Shown here: piece by piece, positions 11,354-23,100 of the stretch
Position numbering within the stretch: the first letter of the stretch is position 1
How the letters are laid out: each line of letters begins with the position of its first letter
NCBI RefSeq assembly: GCF_963676685.1
Contig: NC_092350.1
Span: forward strand, 9,653,307 to 9,717,306
Source: Mytilus edulis
Lineage: Eukaryota > Mollusca > Bivalvia > Mytilida > Mytilidae
DNA: 64,000 bases
Direction: 5' to 3'
Position numbers and translations under genes: made by a program
The notes under the pieces: generated by a model
What the model was told of the DNA's origin: nothing
Seen by the model: the letters and a program-made list of their open reading frames with translations, nothing else
Databases searched by the model: none

Positions 11354-11565
11354 AAAATCGGGATGAATTCGCTTTGAAACGGTTGAATATCGACGCTTCC
11401 TGAACAATATCTGATTGTTGTCGTGATTAAATTATTTGTTTTACAAATTTTAATTAAAGTTTAAATTTCCATCCACGATTCACAGGATCTTGATCAGACT
11501 TTTGACAAATTTTAATCGGAAATGGTCCTGTCAAGGACGGCAGTAAAAATCGTGAATGTGTGACC

Positions 11566-11782
11566 CCAGCTTAACTGTCGGGGTGCTTCGCCGAACGATT
11601 CGGACCCTTCTCGAACCGTTGGAATCTGTTACGAACTGAAACGACTGCATTCAGACAATGATAGCACACTCATCCAGATGATTGAGAATAGTATTCCGAC
11701 TTATTTACTTTTCGTTTCGTATCGCTGTCTGATCTCAAACGGGAGCAATAATCGGCAATGTGTGAACCCCGCATTAATAAGA
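11566..11782. repeat. inverted copy of the palindrome loop
   Basis: Reverse complement of 10601-10797: TCTGATCTCAAACGGGAGCA matches the loop, and it ends GTGTGAACCCCGCATTAAT against ATTAATGCGGGGTTCACAC-like sequence at the loop start. Directly before it, GTGTGACCCCAGCTTAA pairs with TTAATGCGGGGTTCACAC-type ends, suggesting element ends flanked by TTA/TAA as in Harbinger MITEs. Confidence 0.75.
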
Positions 11783-12331
11783 TTTGAAATAAACACGACA
11801 CATATATCCAATAACGGAATACGATTATCTCTGGTTATTCATGGTTTCATCTTTTCCTTTTTGATCACGAATGTGACCTACCGAATAAGACTAATTACCG
11901 GGTTTGTAATAACATGAGAAATGCGACGAGTGTCCTATGTGAAGCAAGATCAGCTTACTGTGTAAGTTCTACAGCTTCTCGGGAAATTATCTTTTCAGTG
12001 GAGCAAATTTGAATTAAATCTTAAAAGAACATCTGATTTAAAAGTGTACCTGGCATGATCTCAGTGATTAATTCAAAATAAAATTTTATTTCAGACATGG
12101 TATTTTCCATTGCAAATGTACTGTTTAAACAGGGAATAAATGTAAACACAGTAGATAAGCAAAATAGAAATGCATTGTTTCCTGCAGTTATAAATTGCAA
12201 AAAAAGATTAAAAAGAGATTATGGCAGGGATAACAAGAAAGAAATAATTTCGAAACTAATCCTAGTTGGCGCTAATGTAAACATCGTTGATGCATCTGGG
12301 AAAACGGCCCTTAGCATGTTTTGTGAGAAGG

Positions 12332-14095
12332 GTAAGTCAAATTTTGCTCTTTATGTTTGGACGCTAATTTGACATTCATTTTGTTCTAAAATGTCATGTG
12401 TTCCCTTCATGTTATACTCATAGCAAATGTAAGGAACGACTATGTGTATCCGACATGGTTTACCCATTTTTAAATCTAAACATAAATAATTTTTTTTGGG
12501 CATATATATTCGAAATAAAAAGACAACAAATTAAAAAAGATGAAAGTGAAAATGCTAAATAATAAGTTTAAATCACTTAAACAATAAGTTTTTGATAAGT
12601 TCTTGCGTAAAAGATAATAAAAATAAGAAGATGTAGTATGATTGATTACCAATAAGCGTTGACAATGAGAAAAAATATACCGTTTAGTCAGCTATCAAGG
12701 CCCCGACATGAAAAATATGAAACAATTCAATTGAGAAAACTAACGTCCTTATTATGTCATAGAACGTCTCGTAATTTTTCTCATAAAAATCTTCGGAAGG
12801 TACCAATATCTTGTAGATAAATATTCCGTATCATCTTCACAAATAATACACGATTATCGATCTTGAAGTCTAGATTCTGCATGGGCACTGGCTTTGTTTT
12901 TCAACGTTTTATACTACTCTTTTATTTGTCTTCATGAATATTGCTATTACTGTTTTTTGTTGATATTCATTTCACGTGGCCATGTCATTGTACTTCCCGT
13001 CGTTGTGTTATTGTTCTATGATAATTCTCGTGTTCTTTTCTTTCATTTTTGCTAATGTGCTATGTCTATAAAATAAACTCATCATAGATACCAGTATTAG
13101 ATTTAGTATTTTATATGCCTTTTGGTGTATCTTTGATTTATATGACGTGGCTCTATACATCGCGTTATTGTGACATTGTAAAATTTTTTTGTGTTATTGT
13201 CTTTCATTTTTGTGCTTTGACTGTAGCCTTTCTGTGTTTCTCTTTTTTATATACATATATGACGTGACTCTGTAGGCTATTGTAGATTTCTGTATATTTG
13301 TCTTTCATTTTTGCTCACTACTATATGCTTGGTCTGTATGCCATTTTGTTCTTCTTTGTTACACATTTGTTTGTTTTTATAGTGATTAAGATTAAAATTA
13401 TAACACAATGTTGACTGCTGTGCTATGTATGTTTGATTTGTTTACACACCGTTGTCAATATAATGGAACTTGATGCAACTGTCATACAAGTCAAAATCAA
13501 AAACTCAAACACATCAATCGAATGGATATCAACTGTCATATTCCTGACTTGGTACAGGCATTTTCTGAGTAGAAAATGGTGGATTTAACCTGGTTTTATA
13601 GCTAGCTAAACCTTTAAAATGTATGACAGTCGCACAAAAATTCATTATGTTGACAATGCTATAACAGTCTGAATTACAAAACGTTATTAACCAAGTTAGT
13701 TGTATTTCGCACCAATTGGGTTCATTTCTATTTCGACTTCTATCTCTTATATCTTTAATTTGGGAGGATGCATTTCAATCTCACACTGGATTGAATAAAA
13801 CATAAAGTACATTACTTTTGTTAGAAATGATCCATTGGAAAACGGTAGAACGATCATTTATAGCTATGGTAAGATATTACTCACAGTTTCCTGATCATTT
13901 ATAGCTATGGTAAGATATTACTCACAGTTTCCTGATACAAACATAGTTGGTCAGTGCAGATGTTCATTATGTTATGTTCATGAATATTGAACACACATTC
14001 ATTTTCAATTTATCCATAGGTTAAATATTAAGTTTCAAACAAAAGTATATTATATCGTATGAACTGAATTAAATTTTACATCTGATTTGCAATAG
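12332..14095. repeat. first intron seen of the ankyrin/SOCS gene, repeat-rich
   Basis: Contains pieces of dispersed repeats, among them GTTTAGTCAGCTATCAAGGC near 12690, ATCATAGATACCAGTATTAG near 13085 (the end of the 350-bp family) and TATTCCTGACTTGGTACAGG near 13540 (reverse of 6840-6890). No coding sequence seen. Confidence 0.6.
13852..13935. repeat. 41-bp exact tandem duplication
   Basis: GATCATTTATAGCTATGGTA starts at 13852 and again at 13893, and the two 41-bp units are identical. Probably recent. Confidence 0.95.
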
Positions 14096-15139
14096 GGTCA
14101 AACATCGATATTGGAGAGCTACTGTTGAATGCAGGTGCTGAGCCATCTAGTAAAGACTATTGCATACAAAACGTGATGCAGAATAATATAAAAACCTCAA
14201 ACGACATTAAATGGATAAACTTTACACAAAAACTGCTTCAAAAAGGAGCAGATCAATATGTTTGAGAATGGGAAGCCCAACGTAGTTGAAGCTACAAAGA
14301 AAGATTGCAAACTTCTTGTCGAAGAGATGATCATATGTGGTACAGATATAAATGTCTGCGACTCTATTAACAGATCAGCCCTTTATCATGCATGTAGTCT
14401 TGGTAAGATAATATTTAAAATGTTGCATTTTAATTTTGCCTTTTATTGCAGTAACTTAGATCTAAAAATATATTTATTTTAGTAATGTGAATTGTCTAAC
14501 ATCTCTCTTTTGTGAGATTTGCATATTTATAGATAGTGTGACTGCTGTTTCCACTTGATAAGATATAAAAAATGTAAATCATATTCGATTGCTATATTAT
14601 TTCTGTATTCGCTTGGAAAAATATATTAGTTTTATAATACATTATACATCCATACATTTATCGAGTATCATTTGAGAATGATATAAAACTGATATTAAAC
14701 CAATATCTGTCGTCCACGATGTAGGCTTAGGAATGTGCTTGATTGTTTAACGTGTATTCAAAGTTCGACAAGTCAAATCTGTTTCTCTGGACCATTGTAT
14801 TATATTTTATACTTTGTGTTTTGATTTTAGAAAAAGCAAAAGACAGAGATGAAATTGTTCATCTTCTTGTTCAGAATGGTTCAAAAATAAATACGTTATC
14901 AACAAATGGAGACAAGGCTATAGATATATTGTTAGAAAAAATACTGGAGGATACAGTGCCTGGATGGTCGCCAGTTTATGACATGCAACTATTCAACTTT
15001 CTAATCAGAGCGGGATCTGATTTATGTCCATTTGTTTTACCAGAGAGACAGGAAGAATCATTTACTCAACGAATGTACGTTGATATGATACTTTGTTTTA
15101 TCTTTTTAGCATCTTTTGTTTCATTTTTATAAAAACGAA

Positions 15140-15420
15140 ATTGCGAATAGAAATGGGGAATTTGTCAAAGAGACAAAAACACGACCAAAGAGTAGTCAAC
15201 AGCCAGAGGCCACCAATGGGTCTTCAACGCAGCAAGATAATCCCTCAATCTAAGGTGTGTGTTTGTTTGTTGTTTTTGTACTAAGTAGTTTCTAAACAGT
15301 GGTAGGTAGGTGATAGATTTCGTGAAGACTGAAAAAGTCAGGTAATAAGTCAGTTGTCAGTTTATTTTCGATTTATGAGTTCGACTGTCCCTCTGGTATC
15401 TTTCGTCCCTCTTTTAATAC
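15140..15420 (+). repeat. dispersed SINE-like repeat pieces in the last intron
   Basis: GGGGAATTTGTCAAAGAGAC with CAACAGCCAGAGGCCACCAA (15153-15215), then GTTCGACTGTCCCTCTGGTA (15378-15397). Similar modules recur at 19798-19880, 21430-21565 (reverse) and 49960-50050. Confidence 0.7.
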
Positions 15421-15828
15421 AAAAGAACAATAAAAACCAAAACAGAACATAAGATAAAAAGGCAGACAGCATCCTTATCATAAAAAAAAATGATTATAAC
15501 AATTCACAGGTTAATAAGATCGAGTAACACAAACCAACTTACCCGAAATATTAGTGCTACGGGATGATCAGAAATTCCCGCTCCTTCTTTGAGACCTGTA
15601 GTTTTATGCTGTTAAAATTTGCTTTTGGGTTTCCTATGTCCAGATGTTTGTCTATTTTAAATGTTTGAGATGAAATTTTTCCTCAGTTGGGTTTTTAACC
15701 GTCAGTCATTCTTTAAACGTTCTTTGGGATTGTTTCTCAAGAAGATTGCGTCTTGCGCAATTAAATCAGCTATTCATGTAATTAGAATTGACGTTTATCT
15801 AATTTTAGAGACGGAACAAGTACTAACA

Positions 15829-15855
15829 GGGCCCAGTTGTTCAAAAGTGTCGTTA
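15829..15855 (+). repeat. Harbinger left terminal inverted repeat
   Basis: 27 bp, starts GGGCCCAGTTGTTCAAAAGT and ends GTCGTTA. Identical to the reverse complement of 23991-24017. Confidence 0.9.
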
Positions 15856-16012
15856 GGCTAACGATATCGTTAAAGTGTCGTTAACATGTCGTTATAATTT
15901 AACGATAATGTTAAGTGTTGTTCAAAAATATTATCGTTAACTTTTGTGTTAAAACCTCGCTAACTTTAATCATTTGTTTACCCATGATTAAATGCTAACG
16001 ACTGCGTTAATC

Positions 16013-19000
16013 ATGGCTGGCTTAGCATTGTACAATGTTCCACCACAAAGAAGACCGAGACATTTTCGAAACAGGGACGGCTTTTCGTTGGATTTCAGTG
16101 ATGAGGAGTTGAGGGCCAGATACAGATTCAGCAGACACAGCATTATGGTGATCTCAGACCTTGTAAGGGATGATTTACAGAGAGGGACACGCAGAAACCA
16201 TGCACTCACTGTGGAACAGCAAGTCATGGTTACCCTAAGATTTTTGGCCAGTGGAAGTTTTCTGCAAGTTGTTGGAGACACACTTGGTAAGAATTTAATT
16301 GATTTTATTATTATATTTGTATTCATTCAGTTATTTGTTTTTACCGTCGATATCTTTGTTGCCAATTTCTTCTTAAGTCATCATGGTTTTAATAAAAATC
16401 TCCTTTTAAAGGGTTGGACAAAGGCACAGTATCAAGAGTAGTACAGGACACTACGGCCGCATTATGTAAGAGGCAGAATGAGTTCGTTAAATGGCCAAGA
16501 AGGGACGCAGAAAAAAACAAAATAAAGGCTGGGAATTACAGAATTGGAGGGTTCCCCAATGTTATTGGAGCCATTGATGGAACACACATCCGAATCCAGG
16601 CACCTACCACAGATGAAGCATCCTATGTTAACAGAAAAGGGTACCACAGCATCAATGTGCAGGCTGTGTGTGATGCAGATGGCGTGTGGTATGTTTACGT
16701 TTACAAAGTGTAATGTCCCTTATAGCAAAAACAAAAATTAAAGGGAAGCAAGTCAACTAGTGCCTTGCAAAACTCGTACCTTGACAGCTCGTACCTAATT
16801 TGAACCATTGCATACCTGAACCATTCAAAATACAAGATATATGCATACATACGAGTGCTGGTATATGGATAATAGTTTCCACGTATTCAATGGATTTTGA
16901 AATTCTATAGCATATTAAGTGGGACTGTCTCTTAAACTAAGTTGCAGATGTGTTTTTGATCCATGACAATTCAAAGTTAAGATAAATAGATAGAGTTATT
17001 CCTCTTTGTACTGGCTCCCTCCTATCATGTACTTATTTTTCATAAATTGTTCTAAATCATATCTAATTAGTAACAATCAGTTTGTAAGTCAGATTGCATG
17101 TGTTGTTTGTTGGGATATTGTATAAACTTTATAATTTGTGTTGATTTATATATGCTCTTTCTTAGGAATAAAGATATTTGAATTTGAATTCAATGGAAGG
17201 AAAACATGTCCTTATTTTTTTTGTTTAACTAAATTTTCTAGTTGAGAATTTCATGTGCTCTATAATGAATTCACTATTTTCAATTACAGGAAAATTTACA
17301 AATATCAACTCATCATGGCCAGGAAATGCACACGATGCACACATCTTCAGAACTTCACAGGTAATATGTTAATTAAGTCAAATCTTTCTTCCATTCATTT
17401 TTTATTGTTATCATTGACTAATTTATGTATAATCTTTGAAAAAAAATGGATGTGTCTTGAACGAGTTAAAAAATTGGTGCTGATGAATTATTTTTCATAT
17501 ATTTATGCCTTTTGAAAGAAATGATTAAATATGGAATATTGCCCCATAAGAGCCCTTAATTATGTGTACAAATCTTGCCAGATTTTATGAAGTTTATACT
17601 GTACGTTTTATAATCAATGCTTTTGATGCGTTTCAAAATCAGCACTGAGTAATTAATTTTTAAAAGAGTTCTGCCTTTTAGAACAATTAATTATATTGGT
17701 TATGACATTTCATTATCTGAATCCTTAAATTAAGAGACTTATAAATTGTTTTAGATTGTTTTATTTAGTTATTGCCCTTGTATCTTAAATAGATAACATA
17801 TATGCAATGCATAGAATATTGTGTATAGGCTTTTATCACTGTTGAAGGCTGTGCAGTGACCTGAAGTTGTTAATCTCTGTGTGATTTTGGTCTCTTGTGG
17901 AGAGTTGTCTCATTGGCATTCATACCACATCTTCTTTGTTTTTATATTGGGACTCTTCTTTAAAAAAAAAAATTCTATCATCCCTTAATTTACATAACAT
18001 TTTGTCCAGTGGAAACATGATTGTGTTTTACATATACCAATTTCATTGTTTAGGTATGTACACACATGGAAAGGACACCGAATTGGGAAAGTGGCATCTT
18101 ACTTGGGGATAGTGGATATCCATGCCGCCCATTCATCATGACGCCTTACGCCCGTCCTGCAAATGAAGACCAGACAAGGTTTAACAGGCATCATGCTAGA
18201 ACTAGATGTGTTATAGAAAGGACATTTGGGAGATGGAAAAGGCGTTTTCATGTACTTCATTCAGAGGTATTAATCTAAATGAAAAAAAAAAATAAAGTTA
18301 GGGAACAAGTATTTAAGGAGGGGGGAGGAGGAGAGGTGGTAATGTTGTGGTTTTTTTTACTAAAATAAAGCAGATTCCCTTCATGACTTGACATGTTTAA
18401 TTCTAAATAGAGAATAATTTGATTCATTATATAGTGTCTAAAAACTAAGAACTGAAATTTAAAAAAAAAAATGCATCTGAAGCATGACCGAAGCGGGACC
18501 CCTCTTAGGCAGTAAGTGGACCCTCACTTGTGAAAATTTTTGGATCTGCCACTGTATAAAAAGTTAAGAATTATAGGTTAATTATACGTCTTTCAAGACG
18601 GAGCATAGGCGGATCCAGGGGGGGGGGGGGCTGAGGGGCCCGGCTCCCCTCTTTCGTGGGAAAAATTTGGTTGATTATATAGGGAATCATTGAAGCATGA
18701 CTGGAGCGGGCCCCCCCCCCCCCTTAGGTCAGTCAGCGGGCCCCGTCTTAGGAAAAGTTCTGGATCCGCCACTGCGGAGCCTTGCATAACAGTAAACAGT
18801 GAGCTGTTAAGGGCCCAAAATGACTAGTGTAAATCATGTCAAAAAGAAACCAAGAGTCTATTCTATAGAAAATAATAAAAAAGAAAAAAAAAAAAAAAAC
18901 CACCTATGAATAACACCTACACTCGACAACCATGGAACAAAACGCTTTATAAAGATTTTGGAAGAGTGTCAATAAGACTGCTAAGGCAGCAACCATTAGA

Positions 19001-19505
19001 TTCTCTAGGGGGGGGGGGCTATGGGTTTTTTTTCTGGACAAATTTTTTTTTCCGCCTGCGGCGAAAAACAATTTTTTTCTTTCAATTTTAGCATTACATA
19101 TAGTGGCAGCTGAGGGTGAAACAAACAATTTTTTCTTCTTCTCAGAATCAAAAACAAATTTTTTTTTCTTCCAAAAACTAGAAACAAACTTTTTTTTCCA
19201 AAAAAATCCATAGCCCCCCCAGAAAATCAAATAGTTGCTGCCTAATGTCATAAGTTCATATTTTTTTTAATAAATTTTAATATTTTTTTTTGACTTTTAT
19301 TTTATAGATTCGTATGAAACCTGAAAAGGCATGTAGTATTATCATGGCTTGTGCCATTCTGCACAATATAGCTTTGTGGATGAATGAGCCTGAACTGCCA
19401 GAAGATCAAGAAGAGGAGATGCCTAATGTAGACGCAGTGTACAATGGAGCCAATGATGGAAGGAGAATTAGGGATCACATCACTCAGATGTACTTCACCA
19501 ATTAA
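16013..19505 (+). CDS. HARBI1-like PIF/Harbinger transposase, five exons
   Basis: Exons 16013-16286, 16412-16681, 17290-17360, 18054-18266 and 19308-19505 join to about 341 residues, the usual length for HARBI1-type proteins. Exon 1 gives an N-terminal helical region with [15 protein letters not shown] and the helix [19 protein letters not shown]. The DDE catalytic triad is visible as [11 protein letters not shown] (D about 147), [10 protein letters not shown] (D about 224) and [15 protein letters not shown] (E about 260). Other landmarks are [27 protein letters not shown] and the C-terminal [16 protein letters not shown]. The protein cuts and pastes the element, with the Myb-like partner aiding DNA binding and nuclear entry (known for this superfamily). 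Start: ATG at 16013 is chosen, but an in-frame ATG at 15992 lies in subterminal repeats. Oddity: the only in-frame donor for intron 2 is GC (16682-16683), not GT. Intron 4 contains two MITEs. Confidence 0.88.
17830..17955 (-). repeat. SINE-like repeat in transposase intron 3
   Basis: GAGAGTTGTCTCATTGGCAT followed by CATACCACATCTTC is the reverse of the GAAGATGTGGTATGAGTGCC-type sequence recognised at 49510-49560 and 37010-37060. Confidence 0.7.
18480..18776. mobile_element. MITE copies of the GGCGGATCCAG family in transposase intron 4
   Basis: A full copy runs 18601-18776 (GGCGGATCCAGGGGGG to TCTGGATCCGCCACTG) and a half copy with GGATCTGCCACTGTAT ends at about 18556. Both contain AGCATGACTGGAGCGGGCCC or a variant, as does the copy at 53270-53300. 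Confidence 0.75.
18985..19242. mobile_element. MITE with GGCAGCAACC ends and TAA duplication
   Basis: Ends GGCAGCAACCATTAGATTCT and, inverted, GGCAGCAACTATTTGATTTT, with poly-G/poly-C near each end and poly-A/T tracts inside. Flanked by TAA at 18982-18984 and 19243-19245, a Harbinger-type 3-bp target duplication. It sits inside an intron of a Harbinger transposase gene. Confidence 0.8.
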
Positions 19506-20165
19506 ATTCACACATTAAATTCTTAATTACCTTTCCACCTTATTTTGTTACTCTTTATTTTTCTAGAGGTAGAAGTTATGCTTCCCACATAAATTGTATG
19601 TACAGACACTTTAGGTTACGAAGTTTCAATCTGTCTTATGACTTTTGTCATCGACCTCTATTTCATGGTTCAGCGATGGCAGTTAAGTTTTTCTGTCTGT
19701 CATGTGAAATTCTCAATCATTATTTATAGGTAAGAAGTATTTGGTCTATTGAATTATTGCTAGGTTTCATATCAATAAGTAAAATTGAGAATTAAAAAGG
19801 GGAAATATGTCAAAGAGACAACAACCCGACAATAGAGCAGATAACAGCTGAAGGCCACTAAAACATGGTTCACCTGACCTCACCTAGGAATAAAACATAT
19901 ACCGTATAGTCATTTATTCAGTTTTTGTGATATTTGTAGTTATAATTGTATCTTTAAGACTTTCTGCATAAATTGAATGTTAATTAGCCTCAAAAAGCAC
20001 TTGATCCTATTAGTGTGGGCACTACTGTTTATAATTGTGTTACCAGTGGAAAATAAAAAATCAACGAGACAAAGAGTCAACATATTTATATATATAATAT
20101 ATATTTAAGATAAACAAAACAAAAAGAGAACAACAGGTTAACATTAGAAATAGAATCTTTATATT
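19506..20165. other. space between the two convergent Harbinger genes, with a SINE-like fragment
   Basis: Holds the 3' ends of both genes. At 19798-19880 GGGGAAATATGTCAAAGAGA and CTGAAGGCCACTA mark a dispersed repeat fragment. TATA-rich sequence at 20085-20105. No other gene. Confidence 0.6.
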
Positions 20166-23100
20166 CTACTGCTCCAAGAAAGACAGCAACCCTGTAGTAA
20201 GATTGTCATCAAGCTTGCTGTGAAGTCTTTCATATAACTGAATTTGGAGGTTGGTTTTAATCAGTTTTCTCTCCAAAACTTGACACTGCAGACTGTATAC
20301 ATCATCAGCTGTCTTCTTCTTGGGTTTCTTTTGTGGTGGCTCCTGTTCATCAGATCTAGAAAACAAGGAGATGAAACATAAAATAGTATTCACCAGCAGG
20401 GCTCTAAAAAGCGACACTTTTCTAACAAGCAGGACATAAAAAGGGACCCTGTGTAACCAGCAGTGCATGAAAAAGCAACCCTGATTTGCGATACACTCCT
20501 ACCGCTTTAGATAGGAAGGAAATACCCCCACCCACCCCACCCCCATCTCCCCCACCCCAGATCTGTTCAGGCTTCATTAACTTGCTTACGTTGTTGTAAT
20601 AATATGATTCAACTTATAACTTTGTAATGAAACGAAACTCAATCTGGGAACATAACTACCACTTACTATAATTTAAGTTTTTGGTGAAAGAAATAATTTG
20701 TTTTGGATCCTGAGAAATTGTTTGTTTCACCCTCAGCTGCCAATATATGTAATGCTAAAATTGAAAGAAAAAACTTGTTTTCGGTTTGTCGCTAAAAAAA
20801 TAGATTGTTCTTCGCCAAAGGCGAAAAAAAAAGTTTGCACAGAAAAAAAAACATAGCCCCCCCCCCCCCCCCCCCCGAAAATCAAATGGTTGCTGCCTTA
20901 AAAATTGAAACGATTGATGCTTTATGTCAAGGACCACTTTTCCTTTTATGTTGGAGTGCCTTGTGGTTATTGTGAATATGTTTTATGTACGATTGGGCGA
21001 GATATAACAACAGTTCTTTATAAATAGATGATCTATAGTACCAACACAGTGGCGGATCCAGGAATTTTCATAAATGGGGGCCCACTGACTGACCGAAGAG
21101 GGGGCCCACTTCAGTCACGCTTCAGTGATTCCCTATATAAGCAACCAATTTTTTTCCCCAAAAGGCCCCCCCCCCCTAAATCCGCCTCTGCAACAATGAG
21201 GTCAGTTTAACATGTATTTTCCTGGGAGACTGAACATTTTAGGATATACACATATTATTCTTAAACATTATATGCTATAAAGGATTAATGCTGGTACAAA
21301 TAAGATAATATAAAAATGGCAAATAGATGAAGAATAGACAAAAACAAAACAAAAACCATATTTACTTAAATGCCACTATATATTAATTTTTGGAAATTAG
21401 TATGGTGTTCATTATCACTGAACTAGTATATATTGTTTATGGGCCAACTGAATAACGCCTCCGGATGTGGGAATTTCTGGCTACATTGAAGACATGTTGG
21501 TGACCTTCTGTTGTTGTTTTTTTTCTATGGTCGGGTTGATGTCTCTTTGACACATTCCCCATTTCCATTCTCATTTTCATTACTTAGAGTTTACAGTATA
21601 CCTAACAGTCAGGTCAGTCCTGTTCTGTACCATCTCGTGAACAACTGTCACTGGGGCTGCTGCAGGAATTGAGGCATCACTGATGGCATTAAAATGAAAG
21701 TCCAGGCGATTTCTCCATACTTCCTCCATCTCCTCATTCACTGTACTGGATTGCACATCCACACTGGACTGTGATGTGTTTTGTAATTGGTCTGAAATAG
21801 TTATATGTACTCATTAGAACAAACTACATAAGTCTTAAAATCATTTATTCAATTTTATTTGTTCACTCTTATTTTTTTTAATTCCCACTATTTTTTCAAC
21901 TATTAAAATTGTATTTTATTGTAAGCAAAAGCCAACTTTTTATCTAAGATAGTTTCAACAAGTACACAGTGTTTAAATCAAAGATATTTGTATCAGTATC
22001 ACCGTGATCGTAAAATAAAACCTTGATGGTCTGGATGTTTTTTTTTTATTTATGAATTGTCTAGGTCATTTTCTTGTTCTTGATATTTACACAATTTTTG
22101 TCAATTTTTGTCTTTATTTTTTTCCCCATTATTTTGCATTCTGAAAAAAAAACCAATCTATGCCCTATATCTAGTATCTATAAACCGTATATGGGCATTC
22201 AAAAAGGAGAATTCGGTAGACGAGGACAAAATATGAATATTTTATCATGGTAAGATATGTAGGTGTTTAGGGGTGACATAATTTTAAGAAAAGACTTTTT
22301 TTTCTCTCACAATAGTTGTACCTTTGTGTCCTGAATGATGGATTATGAAGGATATAGTGTTGTGCATCATAGATGGAATGTCAGAACTGACTGATAAATT
22401 GAAAATGTCTTTGTGTTTCAAGCTGAGATATGAAGTTAATTCATCTCTCTCTTCCTCAGAGATGCCTTTAGTTTTGTCAACATAATCATTCAACAGGCTA
22501 TCTCCAACTTTTGGCAATGATTTTAATGGCTGGTAATTCTGAAGATATTCTTCAATTTGACCCTTCATCTCTTTTGCTTTTTTTACTAAGGAGGAGGGCC
22601 TACCTGAAGGAAATATTACATATTTACTTCATTTGAGAAACTGTTTTTATGCAAAAAGTAGTAAACTTAAAAATAGGCACTTAAATGCTCTGATTATATT
22701 TATTTTTCCAAAGTAGGGCGAACGGACTCGATGAGCGAACAGACACGGGGCGAACATATTATTAGGGCGAACGATCCCGATACCGAAATTAACAGGAATA
22801 AGGGGGATAAAAGGAGATGGGTTATCTTAACCGGAAAATGTTTAAAGAAACGCATTTCATGATGAGCAAGAAATAATTTAATGCATAAAAGCAAAATTCA
22901 CGATTGAATGTCGTATTAGAGAACTCACAAATTAATGCATATCAAATACAAAAAAAAAACGTCGTACAAAATTTACCCTTAAACACCCCCATAAATATTT
23001 TGCGATGACATAAGCGGCTTGTGTTCGGCGCCAAGGATAGCCAAGTTGCAGATAGAATCATGAATTGTAAACAAATAAGCTACATAAGGTGAGATTTTGA

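Larger units (their letters stand above)
12095..15828 (+). pseudogene. ankyrin-repeat/SOCS-box gene, 5' exons and left part of split exon
   Basis: Four pieces join in consistent phases: 12095-12331, 14096-14402, 14831-15074 and 15687-15828, with acceptors TTTCAG, CAATAG, TTTTAG and CCTCAG and donors GTAAGT, GTAAGA and GTACGT. The product is a string of ankyrin repeats (GINVNTVDKQNRNALFPAV, GANVNIVDASGKTALSM, GTDINVCDSINRSALYHAC, NGSKINTLSTNGDKAIDIL). Ankyrin repeats of such proteins bind the substrate of a ubiquitin ligase. The second exon needs a one-base frame change near 14251-14265: the frame through LLQKGADQ stops at 14263 while the frame from 14258 continues the repeats. The fourth exon stops at a Harbinger insertion at 15829; the rest of the exon is at 24021-24431. 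Earlier exons were not found. Mature function is unlikely on this haplotype. Confidence 0.75.

Noticed and set aside
10869..11366. Open frame of 165 codons and several mirrored ones
   Set aside because: They lie in the arms of a palindrome, appear in both arms and both strands, and show no domain.
15988..16326. Minus-strand open frame of 112 codons
   Set aside because: Antisense shadow of transposase exon 1.
18593..19251. Phenylalanine/lysine-rich open frames on both strands
   Set aside because: They are translations of MITE poly-A/T and poly-G/C tracts within a transposase intron.
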